Positions 34,891 to 43,232 are shown, numbered from the stretch's first letter. The stretch is 64,000 nucleotides of DNA from Hymenobacter siberiensis (GCF_018967845.1 NZ_JAHLZZ010000001.1:3224001-3288000); one strand, 5' to 3'. Made by a program: numbers and translations. Notes: generated by a model from the letters alone, not told the origin.

Positions 34891-35523
34891 TTGCAAATCA
34901 CCGCCACCGGCCTGGGTAAGCGCTTCCAGCGCGACTGGATTTTCAGGGGCCTGACACACACGTTTCGGCCGGGCAGCGCTACGGCCGTCCTTGGACCCAA
35001 CGGCGCGGGCAAGAGCACGCTGCTGAACACTTTTTCGGGGCAGCTACTAACCACCGAGGGTACGCTGACCTACTCGCTGGCCGGCCGCGCCCTGACCGTG
35101 GAAGACGTGCCCCGGCACCTGGCCTACGCCGCGCCCTACCTGGAGCTACTGGAGGAGCTGACGCTGCTGGAGATGCTACAGTTTCACACGCAGTTCAAGC
35201 CGCTGCGGCCCGGCGTAACGATTGACCAGCTTATCGGCATCATGTACCTCGAAAAGGCGCGGCACCAACTGGTGCGCGAGTTTTCGTCGGGCATGAAGCA
35301 GCGGCTGAAGCTGGGGTTGGCGCTGTATGCCGATGCGCCCCTGCTCCTGCTCGACGAGCCCACCACCAACCTCGATACCACCGGCGTGGCCTGGTACCAG
35401 GAGCATGTGCAGGCCACCCGCGCCGGACGCACGCTGCTGCTCAGCTCCAATGTACCGGCCGAGTACAGCTTTTGCGACGAGCAATTAGTGGTAACAGATT
35501 TCCAACCGGTACGCGGGCAATAA
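34891..35523 (+). CDS. ABC transporter ATP-binding protein
   Basis: This is a compact ATPase of about 210 residues. Walker A is LGPNGAGKSTLLNTF, the Q-loop region follows, the signature motif is EFSSGMKQRLKLGLAL (SSGMK variant of LSGGQ), and Walker B is LLLLDEPTTNLDTTG. It would power an ABC exporter or importer at the inner membrane; no permease gene is adjacent. There is no ATG at the N-terminus: the nearest upstream stop is at 34870, and TTG 34891 (or ATT 34882) is the only sensible start before the conserved region. Confidence 0.85.
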   Translation: MQITATGLGKRFQRDWIFRGLTHTFRPGSATAVLGPNGAGKSTLLNTFSGQLLTTEGTLTYSLAGRALTVEDVPRHLAYAAPYLELLEELTLLEMLQFHTQFKPLRPGVTIDQLIGIMYLEKARHQLVREFSSGMKQRLKLGLALYADAPLLLLDEPTTNLDTTGVAWYQEHVQATRAGRTLLLSSNVPAEYSFCDEQLVVTDFQPVRGQ

Positions 35524-35669
35524 TCTTCAATTGCGGGCTTTTAACTACCTGATTTCTTGCCCGGAATAATATCTTGGCGGGCCGGTAGAAGTTCCATTCC
35601 CAAGCCTGAGCTTATCTTTTTTCTCCACACCAAAGAGGCGGAAATGGAACCGAAAATCCGCCACGGCCG

Positions 35670-35677
35670 TATCTTTG
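35670..35677 (+). promoter_or_regulatory. -7 box upstream of the Asp-rich protein gene
   Basis: TATCTTTG matches the TAnnTTTG consensus of Bacteroidota sigma-A promoters, placing the start near 35684, about 40 bases before the ATG at 35726. A -33 TTTG is not clear. Confidence 0.5.
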
Positions 35678-35725
35678 CGGCCTATTCAAGCATCATTTCT
35701 CACTTCAACCTAATCCGCCCCGGCC

Positions 35726-36088
35726 ATGATTGATGACGACGACCTGGACGACGACTTGCTCGACGACGACGATAACCTAGACTCCTACGCCAAGAAAGGC
35801 GGCGCTGCCGCCATTGGCAATACCGAAGACCGCCTCTCGGCCAAATACGCCGATTACCTGATGTGGACCGACACGGGCTCGTCGCACGACGAGGCCCTGG
35901 ACCTGGCCAACATGAGCGAAGAAGAATTTGTGGAAGCCGAGCGCGCCGAAAACTCCGACCGCGGCGGCTTCACCAGCCTCGACGATGACGACGACGATTT
36001 TGCCGACGACAACGATGATGAGGACGAAGGCTACAGCAGTGGCCGGGGCAGCCGCAGCGGCAGCAGCTTCGACAGCGACGACTATTAA
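35726..36088 (+). CDS. Small Asp-rich acidic protein
   Basis: This is a 120-residue protein dominated by acidic residues, with Asp runs at the N-terminus (DDDDLDDDLLDDDD) and near residue 85-98. A less biased centre (AKYADYLMWTDTGSSHDEAL and NMSEEEFVEAERAEN) may form a short helical domain. The C-terminus is Gly/Ser/Asp-rich. No signal peptide or membrane segment is present. It has its own -7 box and a strong convergent terminator. I do not recognise a family; acidic tails of this sort can bind metals or basic proteins, but no function is claimed. Confidence 0.75.
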   Translation: MIDDDDLDDDLLDDDDNLDSYAKKGGAAAIGNTEDRLSAKYADYLMWTDTGSSHDEALDLANMSEEEFVEAERAENSDRGGFTSLDDDDDDFADDNDDEDEGYSSGRGSRSGSSFDSDDY

Positions 36089-36089
36089 A

Positions 36090-36159
36090 CTGGTTTCTGG
36101 TTCATAAAAATGCCCCGACTGAAAATTCAGTCGGGGCATTTTTATGAACCAGAAACCAG
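36090..36159. terminator. Convergent terminator, 34-bp perfect palindrome
   Basis: The arms start CTGGTTTCTGGTTCATAAAA and contain AATGCCCCGACTGAA; the complement follows after two bases. A GC-rich tip with A/T tracts would terminate transcription from both directions, but the 34-bp length exceeds what a terminator needs. Confidence 0.9.
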
Positions 36160-36166
36160 CAACTTT

Positions 36167-36994
36167 TTATCGGCCAAATACCGACTTAAGAATGTCGCTG
36201 GTGCGAGCGGCGGGGTTCTTGCGGATTTTGGCTTCCTCATTGGCCAGCAGGATGAACAGGCCATTCACGGCTTTCTGGGTGGTGTAGTCGGCCAGGCTGA
36301 GGTTGACGGGCGTCATGAGCGGAATCTTGTTGTATTTGTCGGTCACGGTGGCGTAGGCGCGGCCGGCACCCACCTGGTCGATGGCGGTTTCAATGTCGGG
36401 GTGGAAGGCCATAATCAGCTGCTGCTGAGTCGACTTGCGCAGGAACTGCGTGGCCGCATCGGTCGAGCTGCTGGTTACCAGCGTGAGGGCGTCGGTGATG
36501 CTGATGTTAGCCAGGGCATTGAGGAAAATATCCTTGGCTTTGGGCGCGGCAGCCTCGGCGGCGCGGTTGAGCTGCGTTTCGAGCTGGGTGAACACCAGAC
36601 TCATGCCCGGCAGGCGGCCCACGGTGCTTTTCACGATTTCCAGGTCGGGCGGCACGGGAATGTGAATGTCGTCGTTCAGGTTGAAGCCGTCGGGCTCGGA
36701 GGCAAACTGCACGGCCTTCACAATGCCTTTATTCAGGGCTTCTTTGATGCCGGCGCTGGCCTGGGCTTCGGTGAGGGGCGCAACGGGCGCGGCCACGGGG
36801 GCCGGCGCTTTGGTAGCGGCGGTTTTGGCGGCGGCAGCTTTGGCAGCAGCGGCTTTTTTCGCGGCGGCCGTCTTGGCGGCGGCAGCTTTGGCGGCGGCAG
36901 CTTTCTTGGCAGCGGTGGTCTGGGCGTGGGCGGCGGGGGCCGAAGCGGCCAGCAGGCCGGCTACGAGCAAGGCACTGGCAATGCGAGTAAACAT
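36167..36994 (-). CDS. DUF4197 protein with a Lys/Ala-rich N-terminal linker
   Basis: This 275-residue protein has a signal peptide (ALLVAGLLAASAPAAHAQ). Residues ~28-70 are a Lys-Ala repeat of the AAKAAAAK type, resembling histone H1-like tails, ending in KAPAPVAAPVAP. From ~75 the sequence matches the DUF4197 family (LTEAQASAGIKEALNKGIVK, FLRKSTQQQLIMAFHP, DYTTQKAVNGLFILLANEE). The location is presumably periplasmic. The function of DUF4197 is unknown. The Lys/Ala repeat is imperfectly periodic at DNA level and might vary in length. The gene converges on the Asp-rich protein gene across the long palindrome. Confidence 0.85.
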   Translation of the reverse strand: MFTRIASALLVAGLLAASAPAAHAQTTAAKKAAAAKAAAAKTAAAKKAAAAKAAAAKTAATKAPAPVAAPVAPLTEAQASAGIKEALNKGIVKAVQFASEPDGFNLNDDIHIPVPPDLEIVKSTVGRLPGMSLVFTQLETQLNRAAEAAAPKAKDIFLNALANISITDALTLVTSSSTDAATQFLRKSTQQQLIMAFHPDIETAIDQVGAGRAYATVTDKYNKIPLMTPVNLSLADYTTQKAVNGLFILLANEEAKIRKNPAARTSDILKSVFGR

Positions 36995-37107
36995 GAAATA
37001 AACTGACGCGACGGGAAAACCGGATGGCCCCTATGGCTGTCCTTGGACCGCCGCTTGTGCAAATTGAAGACAAATTTGCGGCCAAACCTATTTTTTTCGC
37101 CCAACAC

Positions 37108-38409
37108 ATGCCCACGGCACAGCTAACCCCCAAATCCAGCCCCTTATCGACTACCCACGCCGCGCCGCCCGATGTCGAAATCATGACCATCGGCGACGAG
37201 CTGCTGTACGGGCAGGTTATCGATACCAACTCGGCCTTTATGGGCCAGGAGCTAGGCAAAATCGGTCTGCGCGTGCGGCAGATTTCGTCGGTTTCGGACC
37301 GGGCCGATGAGATTGTGGCTGCCCTGGACCTAGCCCGGCAACGGGCGCAGGTAGTGCTCATCACCGGCGGCCTCGGCCCCACCAAGGACGACCTCACCAA
37401 GCACGTCCTCGCCCGCTACTTCGGCACCGGGCTGGTGATGCACGAGCCCACGCTGCACCATGTGGAGGAAATATTCAAGCGCTTCCAGCGGCCCATGCTG
37501 GACGTGAACCGCCAGCAGGCCCTGGTACCGGCCAACTGCGAGGTGCTGCACAACGCCGTGGGCACGGCGCCCGGCATGTGGTTTCTGGACCAGGGCACCA
37601 TTTTCGTGAGCATGCCCGGCGTGCCCTTCGAAATGAAGCGCCTGATGACCGACCACGTCCTGCCGCGCCTGCAGGCCCAGTTTAATATCGCCCCTATCGA
37701 GCATGTGGTAGTGATGACGGCCGGCCTTGGCGAGTCGTTTCTGGCCCAGAGAATCGAGGATTGGGAAGATGCCCTGCCTGCCAACATCAAGCTGGCCTAC
37801 CTGCCCAGCTTCGGGGCCGTGCGCCTGCGCCTGACCGGCTCCGACGACGGCTGGCCCGACCTGCGCGGCCGCATGCTGGCCCTGCTGCCCGCCTTGCGCG
37901 AACGCATCGGCGAATACATTTTTGCCGAAGAAGAAACCACCCTCGAAGCCGCCATCGGCAAGCTGCTGCTCGCCAAAAACCTCACCATTGGCACCGCCGA
38001 AAGCTGCACCGGCGGTCTGGTGGCCCAGCGCCTGACCAGCGTTTCGGGTAGCTCGGCTTATTTCCGGGGTAGCATCGTGGCCTACCACAACGACATCAAG
38101 CAGCAGGAGCTGGGCGTGAAAACCGAAACCCTGGCCGAATTCGGAGCCGTGAGCGAGGCCACGGTGCGCGAGATGGCCGAGAGCGCCCGTCGCCGCCTGG
38201 GCGTGGACGTGGCCGTGGCCACCAGCGGCATTGCCGGTCCCACCGGCGCCACGGAAACCAAGAAAGTGGGAACCGTGTGCCTCGCTTACGCCGATGCCAC
38301 CCAAACCATCAGCCGCGAGTACGTGCTGGACCGGGGCCGCGCCCTGAACACAGAATACGCCGCGCAGTCGGTGCTTACGCTGCTGCGGCAGCAGCTGGCG
38401 GGCGTTTAA
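37108..38409 (+). CDS. cinA: CinA family nicotinamide-nucleotide amidohydrolase/pyrophosphatase
   Basis: This protein is about 433 residues. The N-terminal molybdopterin-binding-like (COG1058) domain begins VEIMTIGDELLYGQVIDTN and includes LITGGLGPTKDDLTKHVLA. The C-terminal CinA/PncC domain shows LTIGTAESCTGGLVAQRLTS, SGSSAYFRGSIVAYHNDIK and ATSGIAGPTGATETKKVGTV. In characterised relatives the first domain hydrolyses ADP-ribose-like pyrophosphates and the second deamidates nicotinamide mononucleotide in NAD recycling. The start at 37108 is preferred over 37024, whose extra residues look non-coding. The gene diverges from the DUF4197 gene. Confidence 0.93.
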   Translation: MPTAQLTPKSSPLSTTHAAPPDVEIMTIGDELLYGQVIDTNSAFMGQELGKIGLRVRQISSVSDRADEIVAALDLARQRAQVVLITGGLGPTKDDLTKHVLARYFGTGLVMHEPTLHHVEEIFKRFQRPMLDVNRQQALVPANCEVLHNAVGTAPGMWFLDQGTIFVSMPGVPFEMKRLMTDHVLPRLQAQFNIAPIEHVVVMTAGLGESFLAQRIEDWEDALPANIKLAYLPSFGAVRLRLTGSDDGWPDLRGRMLALLPALRERIGEYIFAEEETTLEAAIGKLLLAKNLTIGTAESCTGGLVAQRLTSVSGSSAYFRGSIVAYHNDIKQQELGVKTETLAEFGAVSEATVREMAESARRRLGVDVAVATSGIAGPTGATETKKVGTVCLAYADATQTISREYVLDRGRALNTEYAAQSVLTLLRQQLAGV

Positions 38410-38432
38410 GATAGTGGGGTAGGACACATAGC

Positions 38433-38489
38433 AAATAACCCACTTGACTGGTGCTCATCTGCGACGAGTACCAGTCAAGTGGGTTATTT
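38433..38489. terminator. Convergent terminator hairpin after cinA
   Basis: The 24-bp arms AAATAACCCACTTGACTGGT... and their complement carry one mismatch, with a short loop. The right arm contains the stop codon of the minus-strand gene that converges on cinA. Confidence 0.8.
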
Positions 38490-38900
38490 CTTAATCCAGA
38501 AGGGCTCAAAATAAATTGGCTTATCCGAATAATAGCTGGTTTTTGTATTGTGATAGGTTACAGTTTTCAGTCTAATTAATAGCTTTTGATAATCTTCAAA
38601 AGGGTATGCGTAAACTAGTTCACAATCCTTTAGGGAAAAGGCGAGGAGTTTTTCTCGTTGCACCGCGATGGGAGAGCAAGAAATGATAATACTCGATTGC
38701 AGCTCCTTGCACGTTACATCGTCGTCAATCAAAACCCATTTATTCCCGATATACGCTTCGAGTTGAAATTTGACATGACGCTCAAAACCGTTGTTTTTAT
38801 AAAGTATCTCAATGTTTGTGAAAGCACTTCTTTTCACCACCGCAGTTGGATTTGTGAAGAAGAGGACCCCAGCTAAGGGAAGTAGTGCTAGTAGATTCAT
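38484..38900 (-). CDS. Hypothetical exported protein, AT-rich gene
   Basis: This is a 138-residue protein with an N-terminal signal peptide (LLALLPLAGVLFFTNPTA) and a predicted extracytoplasmic part rich in beta-forming and aromatic residues (KFQLEAYIGNKWVLIDDDV, YHNTKTSYYSDKPIYFEP). Two Cys (VTCKELQ and IISCSPI) could pair. The gene is visibly richer in A and T than its neighbours, suggesting recent acquisition. Its stop codon lies inside the terminator hairpin shared with cinA. I do not recognise the family. Confidence 0.65.
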   Translation of the reverse strand: MNLLALLPLAGVLFFTNPTAVVKRSAFTNIEILYKNNGFERHVKFQLEAYIGNKWVLIDDDVTCKELQSSIIISCSPIAVQREKLLAFSLKDCELVYAYPFEDYQKLLIRLKTVTYHNTKTSYYSDKPIYFEPFWIKK

Positions 38901-39001
38901 ACTAGATTCAATCAGGGCATTGAAAGGCCAAATATTTGCTTGATTTCATGGTGTTTTCCCGCTAGTACACACCTTTCAATACGCGCAAGCGAGACAATAC
39001 C

Positions 39002-39262
39002 TTAAGCCGCCTTGCCCGCGCCCGAATCCAGCAGCGCCCGGGCCGACTTACAGCCCTTGAACAGGTCCGGGTTCACCGTCTCAAAGATGCTCATGGCCTT
39101 GTCCATCTCGTAAATCTGGGTCATCTGGGCCTCATGCACTTCCTCGTAGGTGGCGTTGGCGTTGTGGCGGGCATCGAGCAGCGACTGAGTATCGGGCAGG
39201 CCCTGCTGGAAGGTGTAGCGCGAACTTTGTAGTTCGCGTCCCGGAACAACACTCGTTGTCAT
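39002..39262 (-). CDS. Hypothetical short ORF, possibly a truncated gene
   Basis: This open frame of 86 residues has its first ~15 residues encoded by the left arm of the REP-like element at 39215-39296. From about residue 16 (YTFQQGLPDTQSLLDARHNA) the composition looks like a real protein: helical, acidic, with two Cys-free stretches and a late LFKGCKSARALL. It may be the surviving C-terminal end of a larger gene cut by the repeat, or a real small protein with an alternative start. I do not recognise the family. Confidence 0.4.
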   Translation of the reverse strand: MTTSVVPGRELQSSRYTFQQGLPDTQSLLDARHNANATYEEVHEAQMTQIYEMDKAMSIFETVNPDLFKGCKSARALLDSGAGKAA

Positions 39263-39296
39263 GGCTCGGGGACGCGAACTACAAAGTTCGCGCTAC
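39215..39296. repeat. REP-like inverted pair with GTAG feet
   Basis: The left unit is GTAG followed by the small hairpin CGCGAACT-TTGT-AGTTCGCG; the right unit is its inverted copy ending CTAC. The two 28-bp arms are perfectly complementary, so the whole can also fold as one long stem. This matches the layout of REP doublets (BIMEs). Confidence 0.8.
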
Positions 39297-39300
39297 TGTG

Positions 39301-40527
39301 CTATGCTGCCGGCGTTTCGGCCGACACCACGCGCATAATCTCGTGGCCCATTTTGTCGCGCTTGGTGGTGAGGTAAACCTCATTATGCGGGTTCGAGTCG
39401 ATTTCGATGGGCAGCGTTTCCACGATTTCGAGGCCGTAGCCGATAAGGCCGGTGCGCTTCTTGGGGTTGTTGGTGAGCAGGCGCATCTGGCGCACGCCAA
39501 GGTCGCGCAGGATGCTGGCCCCCACGCCGTAGTCGCGCTCGTCGCCCTGGAAGCCCAGGTCTTCGTTGGCCTCCACGGTGTCGCGGCCCTGCTCCTGGAG
39601 CTTGTAGGCTTTGAGCTTGTTGAGCAGGCCGATGCCCCGGCCCTCCTGGTTCATGTACACGATAACGCCTCGGCCTTCGCGCTCAATCTGGCGCATGGCC
39701 TGGCGCAGCTGCGGGCCGCAGTCGCAGCGGCACGAACCGAAGATATCGCCCGTCACGCACGAGCTGTGCACGCGCACCAGCACCGGCTCGGGGCCGCTGA
39801 TGTCGCCCTTTACCAGAGCCAGGTGCTTGGCCCCGTTCGAGTTCTGGGTGAAGGCGTAGAGGTCGAAGTCGCCATCCTCGGTGGGCATGCGCACCGAAAT
39901 TTCGCGGGTAATGAGGCTTTCGGTGGCGAGGCGGTACTTGATGAGGTCCTGCACCGAAACCAGCTTCAGGTCCCATTTTTTGGCCACAATTTCGAGGTCG
40001 GGCAGGCGGGCCATCTCGCCGTCCTCCTTCAGAATTTCGACCAGCACCCCGGCCGGAGCCAGCCCGGCAAGGCGGGCCAAATCCACGGCCGCTTCGGTGT
40101 GACCGGCACGGCGTAGCACGCCTTCCTTACGGGCCTTTAGGGGGAAGATGTGACCGGGCTTGCCCAGCTCTTCGGGCTTGGTGGTGGGGTCGATGAGGGC
40201 CAGAATGGTCTTGCTGCGGTCGGAGGCCGAGATGCCGGTGGTCACGCCGTTTTTCAGCAAATCGACCGATACCGTAAACGGCGTGGCGTGCAGGGCCGTG
40301 TTGTGGCCCACCATCAAGTCAAGCCCCAGGGCTTCGCAGCGCTCTTCGGGCAGCGAGGCGCATACCAGGCCCCTGCCGTGGGTGGCCATGAAGTTGATAA
40401 TTCCGGGCGTAGCGCACTCGGCAGCGCAAATGAAGTCGCCTTCGTTTTCGCGGTCTTCGTCGTCAACTACGATGACAACTTTGCCAGCCCGGATGTCGGC
40501 AATGGCGGATTCGATGGAGTCAAGCAT
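39301..40527 (-). CDS. ribBA: RibBA: DHBP synthase / GTP cyclohydrolase II
   Basis: This protein is about 408 residues. The N-terminal RibB half makes 3,4-dihydroxy-2-butanone 4-phosphate from ribulose 5-phosphate ([37 protein letters not shown]). The C-terminal RibA half opens GTP to the first pyrimidine of riboflavin synthesis; its zinc site is [15 protein letters not shown], and the conserved [16 protein letters not shown] follows. Both active sites appear intact. The start at 40527 (MLDSIESAI) is used; the frame is open to 40569 but that extension lies across the promoter. A REP-like doublet lies just downstream. Confidence 0.96.
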   Translation of the reverse strand: MLDSIESAIADIRAGKVVIVVDDEDRENEGDFICAAECATPGIINFMATHGRGLVCASLPEERCEALGLDLMVGHNTALHATPFTVSVDLLKNGVTTGISASDRSKTILALIDPTTKPEELGKPGHIFPLKARKEGVLRRAGHTEAAVDLARLAGLAPAGVLVEILKEDGEMARLPDLEIVAKKWDLKLVSVQDLIKYRLATESLITREISVRMPTEDGDFDLYAFTQNSNGAKHLALVKGDISGPEPVLVRVHSSCVTGDIFGSCRCDCGPQLRQAMRQIEREGRGVIVYMNQEGRGIGLLNKLKAYKLQEQGRDTVEANEDLGFQGDERDYGVGASILRDLGVRQMRLLTNNPKKRTGLIGYGLEIVETLPIEIDSNPHNEVYLTTKRDKMGHEIMRVVSAETPAA

Positions 40528-40566
40528 GGGGTGGGGTATTTCGGGCCATAACAGCGGGGGCCGGTG

Positions 40567-40574
40567 CAAAGTTA
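40567..40574 (-). promoter_or_regulatory. -7 box of ribBA
   Basis: On the minus strand TAACTTTG matches TAnnTTTG, with the start expected about 30 bases upstream of the ATG at 40527. No FMN riboswitch-like conserved structure fits in the short leader. Confidence 0.5.
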
Positions 40575-40610
40575 GCCCCGTCTGGCTGCGTCCCCGTTTA
40601 GCACCTGGCA

Positions 40611-40693
40611 GTAGTGCGGACTTTTAGTCCGCATCCCCGCGCCGCTTGAATGACTTTAACGGCACGGGGGCACGGACTAAAAGTCCGCGCTAC
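40611..40693. repeat. REP-like inverted pair with GTAG feet
   Basis: GTAG plus the hairpin TGCGGACT-TTT-AGTCCGCA (40611-40633) faces an inverted unit at 40671-40693 ending CGCGCTAC. It lies between ribBA and the convergent side of the glycosyltransferase pair, directly adjoining the stop codon at 40695. Confidence 0.8.
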
Positions 40694-40694
40694 T

Positions 40695-41891
40695 TTACTT
40701 CGCCTGCTGAAAACGTTGCGTAGGCTGCCAAACGGTGGTTTTAATGCCCCGCAGGTAGCGCCAGTAGCCCAGCAGCAGCGCCGCGTTCATGCTATAAAAG
40801 TGCGTGATGAAGCGCAGCAGCCGGGGGTGCCGGCCGGTGCGTTGCAGCGCGGCATCGAGCAGCAGCAGCAGCGGCAGGCCCACCTGGCCGACCAGCGCCA
40901 GCCAGAAAAACCACCCCGTCCCGCGCGCTACCAGGCCCACCGTGGCGGCCAGCAGCAGCAGCAGCAGCTGCGGCGTGCACCAGCGCAGCACCTTGTGCGA
41001 CCACCACGCAAACGCCACGCCGCGCCACGGCGGCCACAGCAAGCGGCGAAACTCACGCAGGTTCTGGAAGTTGCCAGCCGAAATACGGGCCTTCCGCCGG
41101 AACTCCTCGGGCAGGTGGTCCGACACGTCCTCGTAGCAAATAGCGTCCAGCTCGTTGATGGCCTGGTAGCCATCACGCAGCACGGCCATGGTGATGTAAA
41201 AATCGTCGACTAGAAACTCGGCCGGGGCGGGGTGGTAGCAGGCGCGCCGCACGGCAAAGCAGCCGCCGAAAGCGCCCATCATCGCGCCCCACACCATGCC
41301 CTCCTGGTATTTCATCAGGTTTTCCCGCTCTAGGTAGGCTTTCTCCTGGCCCGAAATACCTTCGGCCCGATGGTCGGGGTTGAGAATATTGCCGCCCACC
41401 AGGCCGATGGCGGGATTATGAAAGTGCTTGACGAGCTCAAACAGCGTGTCAGGCTCGAAAAACACGTTCGCATCCGTGAGCACCAGCACCGGAGCGGTGG
41501 CCTGCCGGGCCAGCCGGTCAATCACGCCGGGCTTGCCGGTGCGCTGGCCGTAGGCTTCGACGTGCAGCTGCGGGTGTTTTGCGGCCAAATCGGCCAGCAG
41601 GGCATTGGTCTGGTCCGAGGAATTATCGGAGCCTACCAGCAGCCGCAGCCGGTCGAGCGGATACGTGGTGGCGAACGTGGAGCGGATTTTTTCGGCAATC
41701 ACGGCTTCCTCGTTGTGCGCAGCCAGCAGGATATCCACGGCCGGCAGGTCGGAGGCGTCGGCCGCGTACACGTCCGGGTTTTGCCGGCGGCCCCGGGCCA
41801 GCCGGCCCAGCAGCACCGGAAACAGCACGTAGGTATGCGCCACCAGCAGCAGGCAGCCCCAAAACACGAGCAGGAGCGCGGCCGTTATCAT
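40695..41891 (-). CDS. GT2-type membrane glycosyltransferase
   Basis: This protein is about 398 residues. An N-terminal membrane segment (AALLLVFWGCLLLVAHTYVL) is followed by a GT-A catalytic domain: VDILLAAHNEEAVIAEKI, LLVGSDNSSDQTNAL (nucleotide-binding), VLVLTDANVFFEP (DxD-type) and the acceptor motif EFLVDDFYITMAVLRDGY. Three C-terminal hydrophobic segments follow (LLLLLLAATVGLVA and others). This is the usual layout of inner-membrane processive or polymer-chain GT2 enzymes. The start at 41891 overlaps the stop of the GT4 gene (ATGA). An open extension to 42047 is out-of-frame shadow of that gene. Confidence 0.87.
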   Translation of the reverse strand: MITAALLLVFWGCLLLVAHTYVLFPVLLGRLARGRRQNPDVYAADASDLPAVDILLAAHNEEAVIAEKIRSTFATTYPLDRLRLLVGSDNSSDQTNALLADLAAKHPQLHVEAYGQRTGKPGVIDRLARQATAPVLVLTDANVFFEPDTLFELVKHFHNPAIGLVGGNILNPDHRAEGISGQEKAYLERENLMKYQEGMVWGAMMGAFGGCFAVRRACYHPAPAEFLVDDFYITMAVLRDGYQAINELDAICYEDVSDHLPEEFRRKARISAGNFQNLREFRRLLWPPWRGVAFAWWSHKVLRWCTPQLLLLLLAATVGLVARGTGWFFWLALVGQVGLPLLLLLDAALQRTGRHPRLLRFITHFYSMNAALLLGYWRYLRGIKTTVWQPTQRFQQAK

Positions 41892-43132
41892 GCGGCCGGC
41901 ACCGGCCGCAGCCGCTCGTAAAGGTCCACAAACTGCCCGGTTACCCGGCGGCGGTCGTAGGTATGGGTGGCGGTGTGGGCGGCGGCCGCGCCGATGGCAG
42001 CTACGGGCAGCTCCTGGCGGCCCCATGCGCGGAGCGCATCCAGCCACTCAGCGGCGGTGTCGCGCAGCACAATGTCGTGGCCGTCGCGCACGGCAATGCC
42101 TTCGGCGCCCAGCGTGGTGCTCAGCACGGCCTTGCCCAGGGCCATGGCCTCGATGATTTTTATGCGCATGCCGCCCCCGCTGAGCAGCGGAACCAGCATC
42201 AGCTCGTATTGCTGCATAAAAGCCGGGGCCGACGCTACAAAGCCGTGCACGAACACGTTGTCAGTGCGCGGGCGCAGCAGGTCGTCGGGGGTGCCGCTGC
42301 CGGCAATGTGCAGCTCCACATCGGGCATTTCGGCGTGGAGGATGGGCCAGACTTCGCGCAGCAGCCAGTGCAGGCCCTCCAGGTTGGGCAGCCAGTTCAG
42401 CGAGCCAATCATGAAGAGGGTACGCGGTTTGGGCTTGACCAGCGGGTCGGGCTGAAAGCGGGCAAAATCGACGCCGGCCGGAATGAAAACCACCGGCTCG
42501 GGGCAGCCCATGGCTTGCAGCCGCTGCGCATCATCGTCGGTGATGGCGGCCACGGCATCGACCCGATGCAGCATCCACTTTTCAAATTTCTTGAGGCGGG
42601 CGGCCATGTCTCCCAGATACCATTTTTTCAATGGGTTACCGCTTCGGCCCGCCAGCATTTCCCAAATGGAGTACTCAACATTGTGCGCCCGCAGCACAAT
42701 TGGCGGCAGGTTTTGCGCAGTCGGCCGGTTGCTCTTCGCGCCCTGCGCGGTCAAAAAACCCGCGTACCAGGCGGTAAATGTTCCTTCCAGCTGCACCACG
42801 TCGAAGGATTGAGTGGTGAGCAGCTCCTTAAACTTCGCCGCCACGGCCGGACTGATAAACCGCTCCACAATGTAGGGTTGGCGGCTCAGAAGCAAGTTTT
42901 TCAGGGCCCGCAGGGGGGTAATATCCGTATCCACATCCACGGTCACCAACCGAAAATTCGGTCCGAGGTGGGCCAGCGCATCCGCCGGCTGGTGGTGCTT
43001 GGGCGTGTTGATGGCCAGCATGGTCACGCGGTGGCCTGCCTGCACGAGGCCGGCGGCCACGTCATACATCGCAATGGCCCCGCCGGTAGTGAGCGGGTAA
43101 GGAACGCGCGGGCAGAGTTGAAGAATGTGCAT
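41888..43132 (-). CDS. GT4-type glycosyltransferase
   Basis: This is a 414-residue GT-B enzyme. The N-terminus LQLCPRVPYPLTTGGAIAMY is typical of GT4 proteins. The middle has VLRAHNVEYSIWEMLA, and the C-terminal half LFMIGSLNWLPNLEGLHWLL and VPLLSGGGMRIKIIEAMALG with the E-x7-E motif. It is similar in layout to the PelF/WcaL-like enzymes in exopolysaccharide or lipopolysaccharide pathways. It forms a two-gene operon with the GT2 protein downstream. It could act with the lipid A genes or the exopolysaccharide locus; the substrate is unknown. Confidence 0.86.
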   Translation of the reverse strand: MHILQLCPRVPYPLTTGGAIAMYDVAAGLVQAGHRVTMLAINTPKHHQPADALAHLGPNFRLVTVDVDTDITPLRALKNLLLSRQPYIVERFISPAVAAKFKELLTTQSFDVVQLEGTFTAWYAGFLTAQGAKSNRPTAQNLPPIVLRAHNVEYSIWEMLAGRSGNPLKKWYLGDMAARLKKFEKWMLHRVDAVAAITDDDAQRLQAMGCPEPVVFIPAGVDFARFQPDPLVKPKPRTLFMIGSLNWLPNLEGLHWLLREVWPILHAEMPDVELHIAGSGTPDDLLRPRTDNVFVHGFVASAPAFMQQYELMLVPLLSGGGMRIKIIEAMALGKAVLSTTLGAEGIAVRDGHDIVLRDTAAEWLDALRAWGRQELPVAAIGAAAAHTATHTYDRRRVTGQFVDLYERLRPVPAA

Positions 43133-43140
43133 TTAGATGG

Positions 43141-43232
43141 GTTAGGAGTTAAGGGTTAAGGGTTAAGGGTTATGAGAACTGGCTGATTCATCATCCCAAC
43201 TCTTAACTTTTAACTCCTAACCCTTAACTCAA
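43141..43232. repeat. Inverted repeat built from GTTAAGG-type heptamers
   Basis: The left side carries GTTAGGA GTTAAGG GTTAAGG GTTAAGG; the right side AACTCTT AACTTTT AACTCCT AACCCTT. Both sides have a 7-base period and face each other, as at 32322 and 33804. It lies between the glycosyltransferase operon and the K+ channel gene. Confidence 0.8.

Noticed and set aside
36830..36900. Lys-Ala repeat as a stand-alone nucleoid protein
   Set aside because: It follows a signal peptide in a single frame with DUF4197, so the protein is exported rather than nucleoid-bound.
40528..40570. FMN riboswitch in front of ribBA
   Set aside because: The leader after the -7 box is only about 30 bases, too short for the conserved structure.
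43141..43180. Telomere-like GTTAAGG/GGGTTA repeats
   Set aside because: Only a few degenerate copies facing their complements between two genes; fits the local heptamer repeats, not a chromosome end.
32322..43232. CRISPR array interpretation of the repeated heptamers and hairpins
   Set aside because: No constant direct repeats of 20-40 bases with unique spacers and no cas genes.
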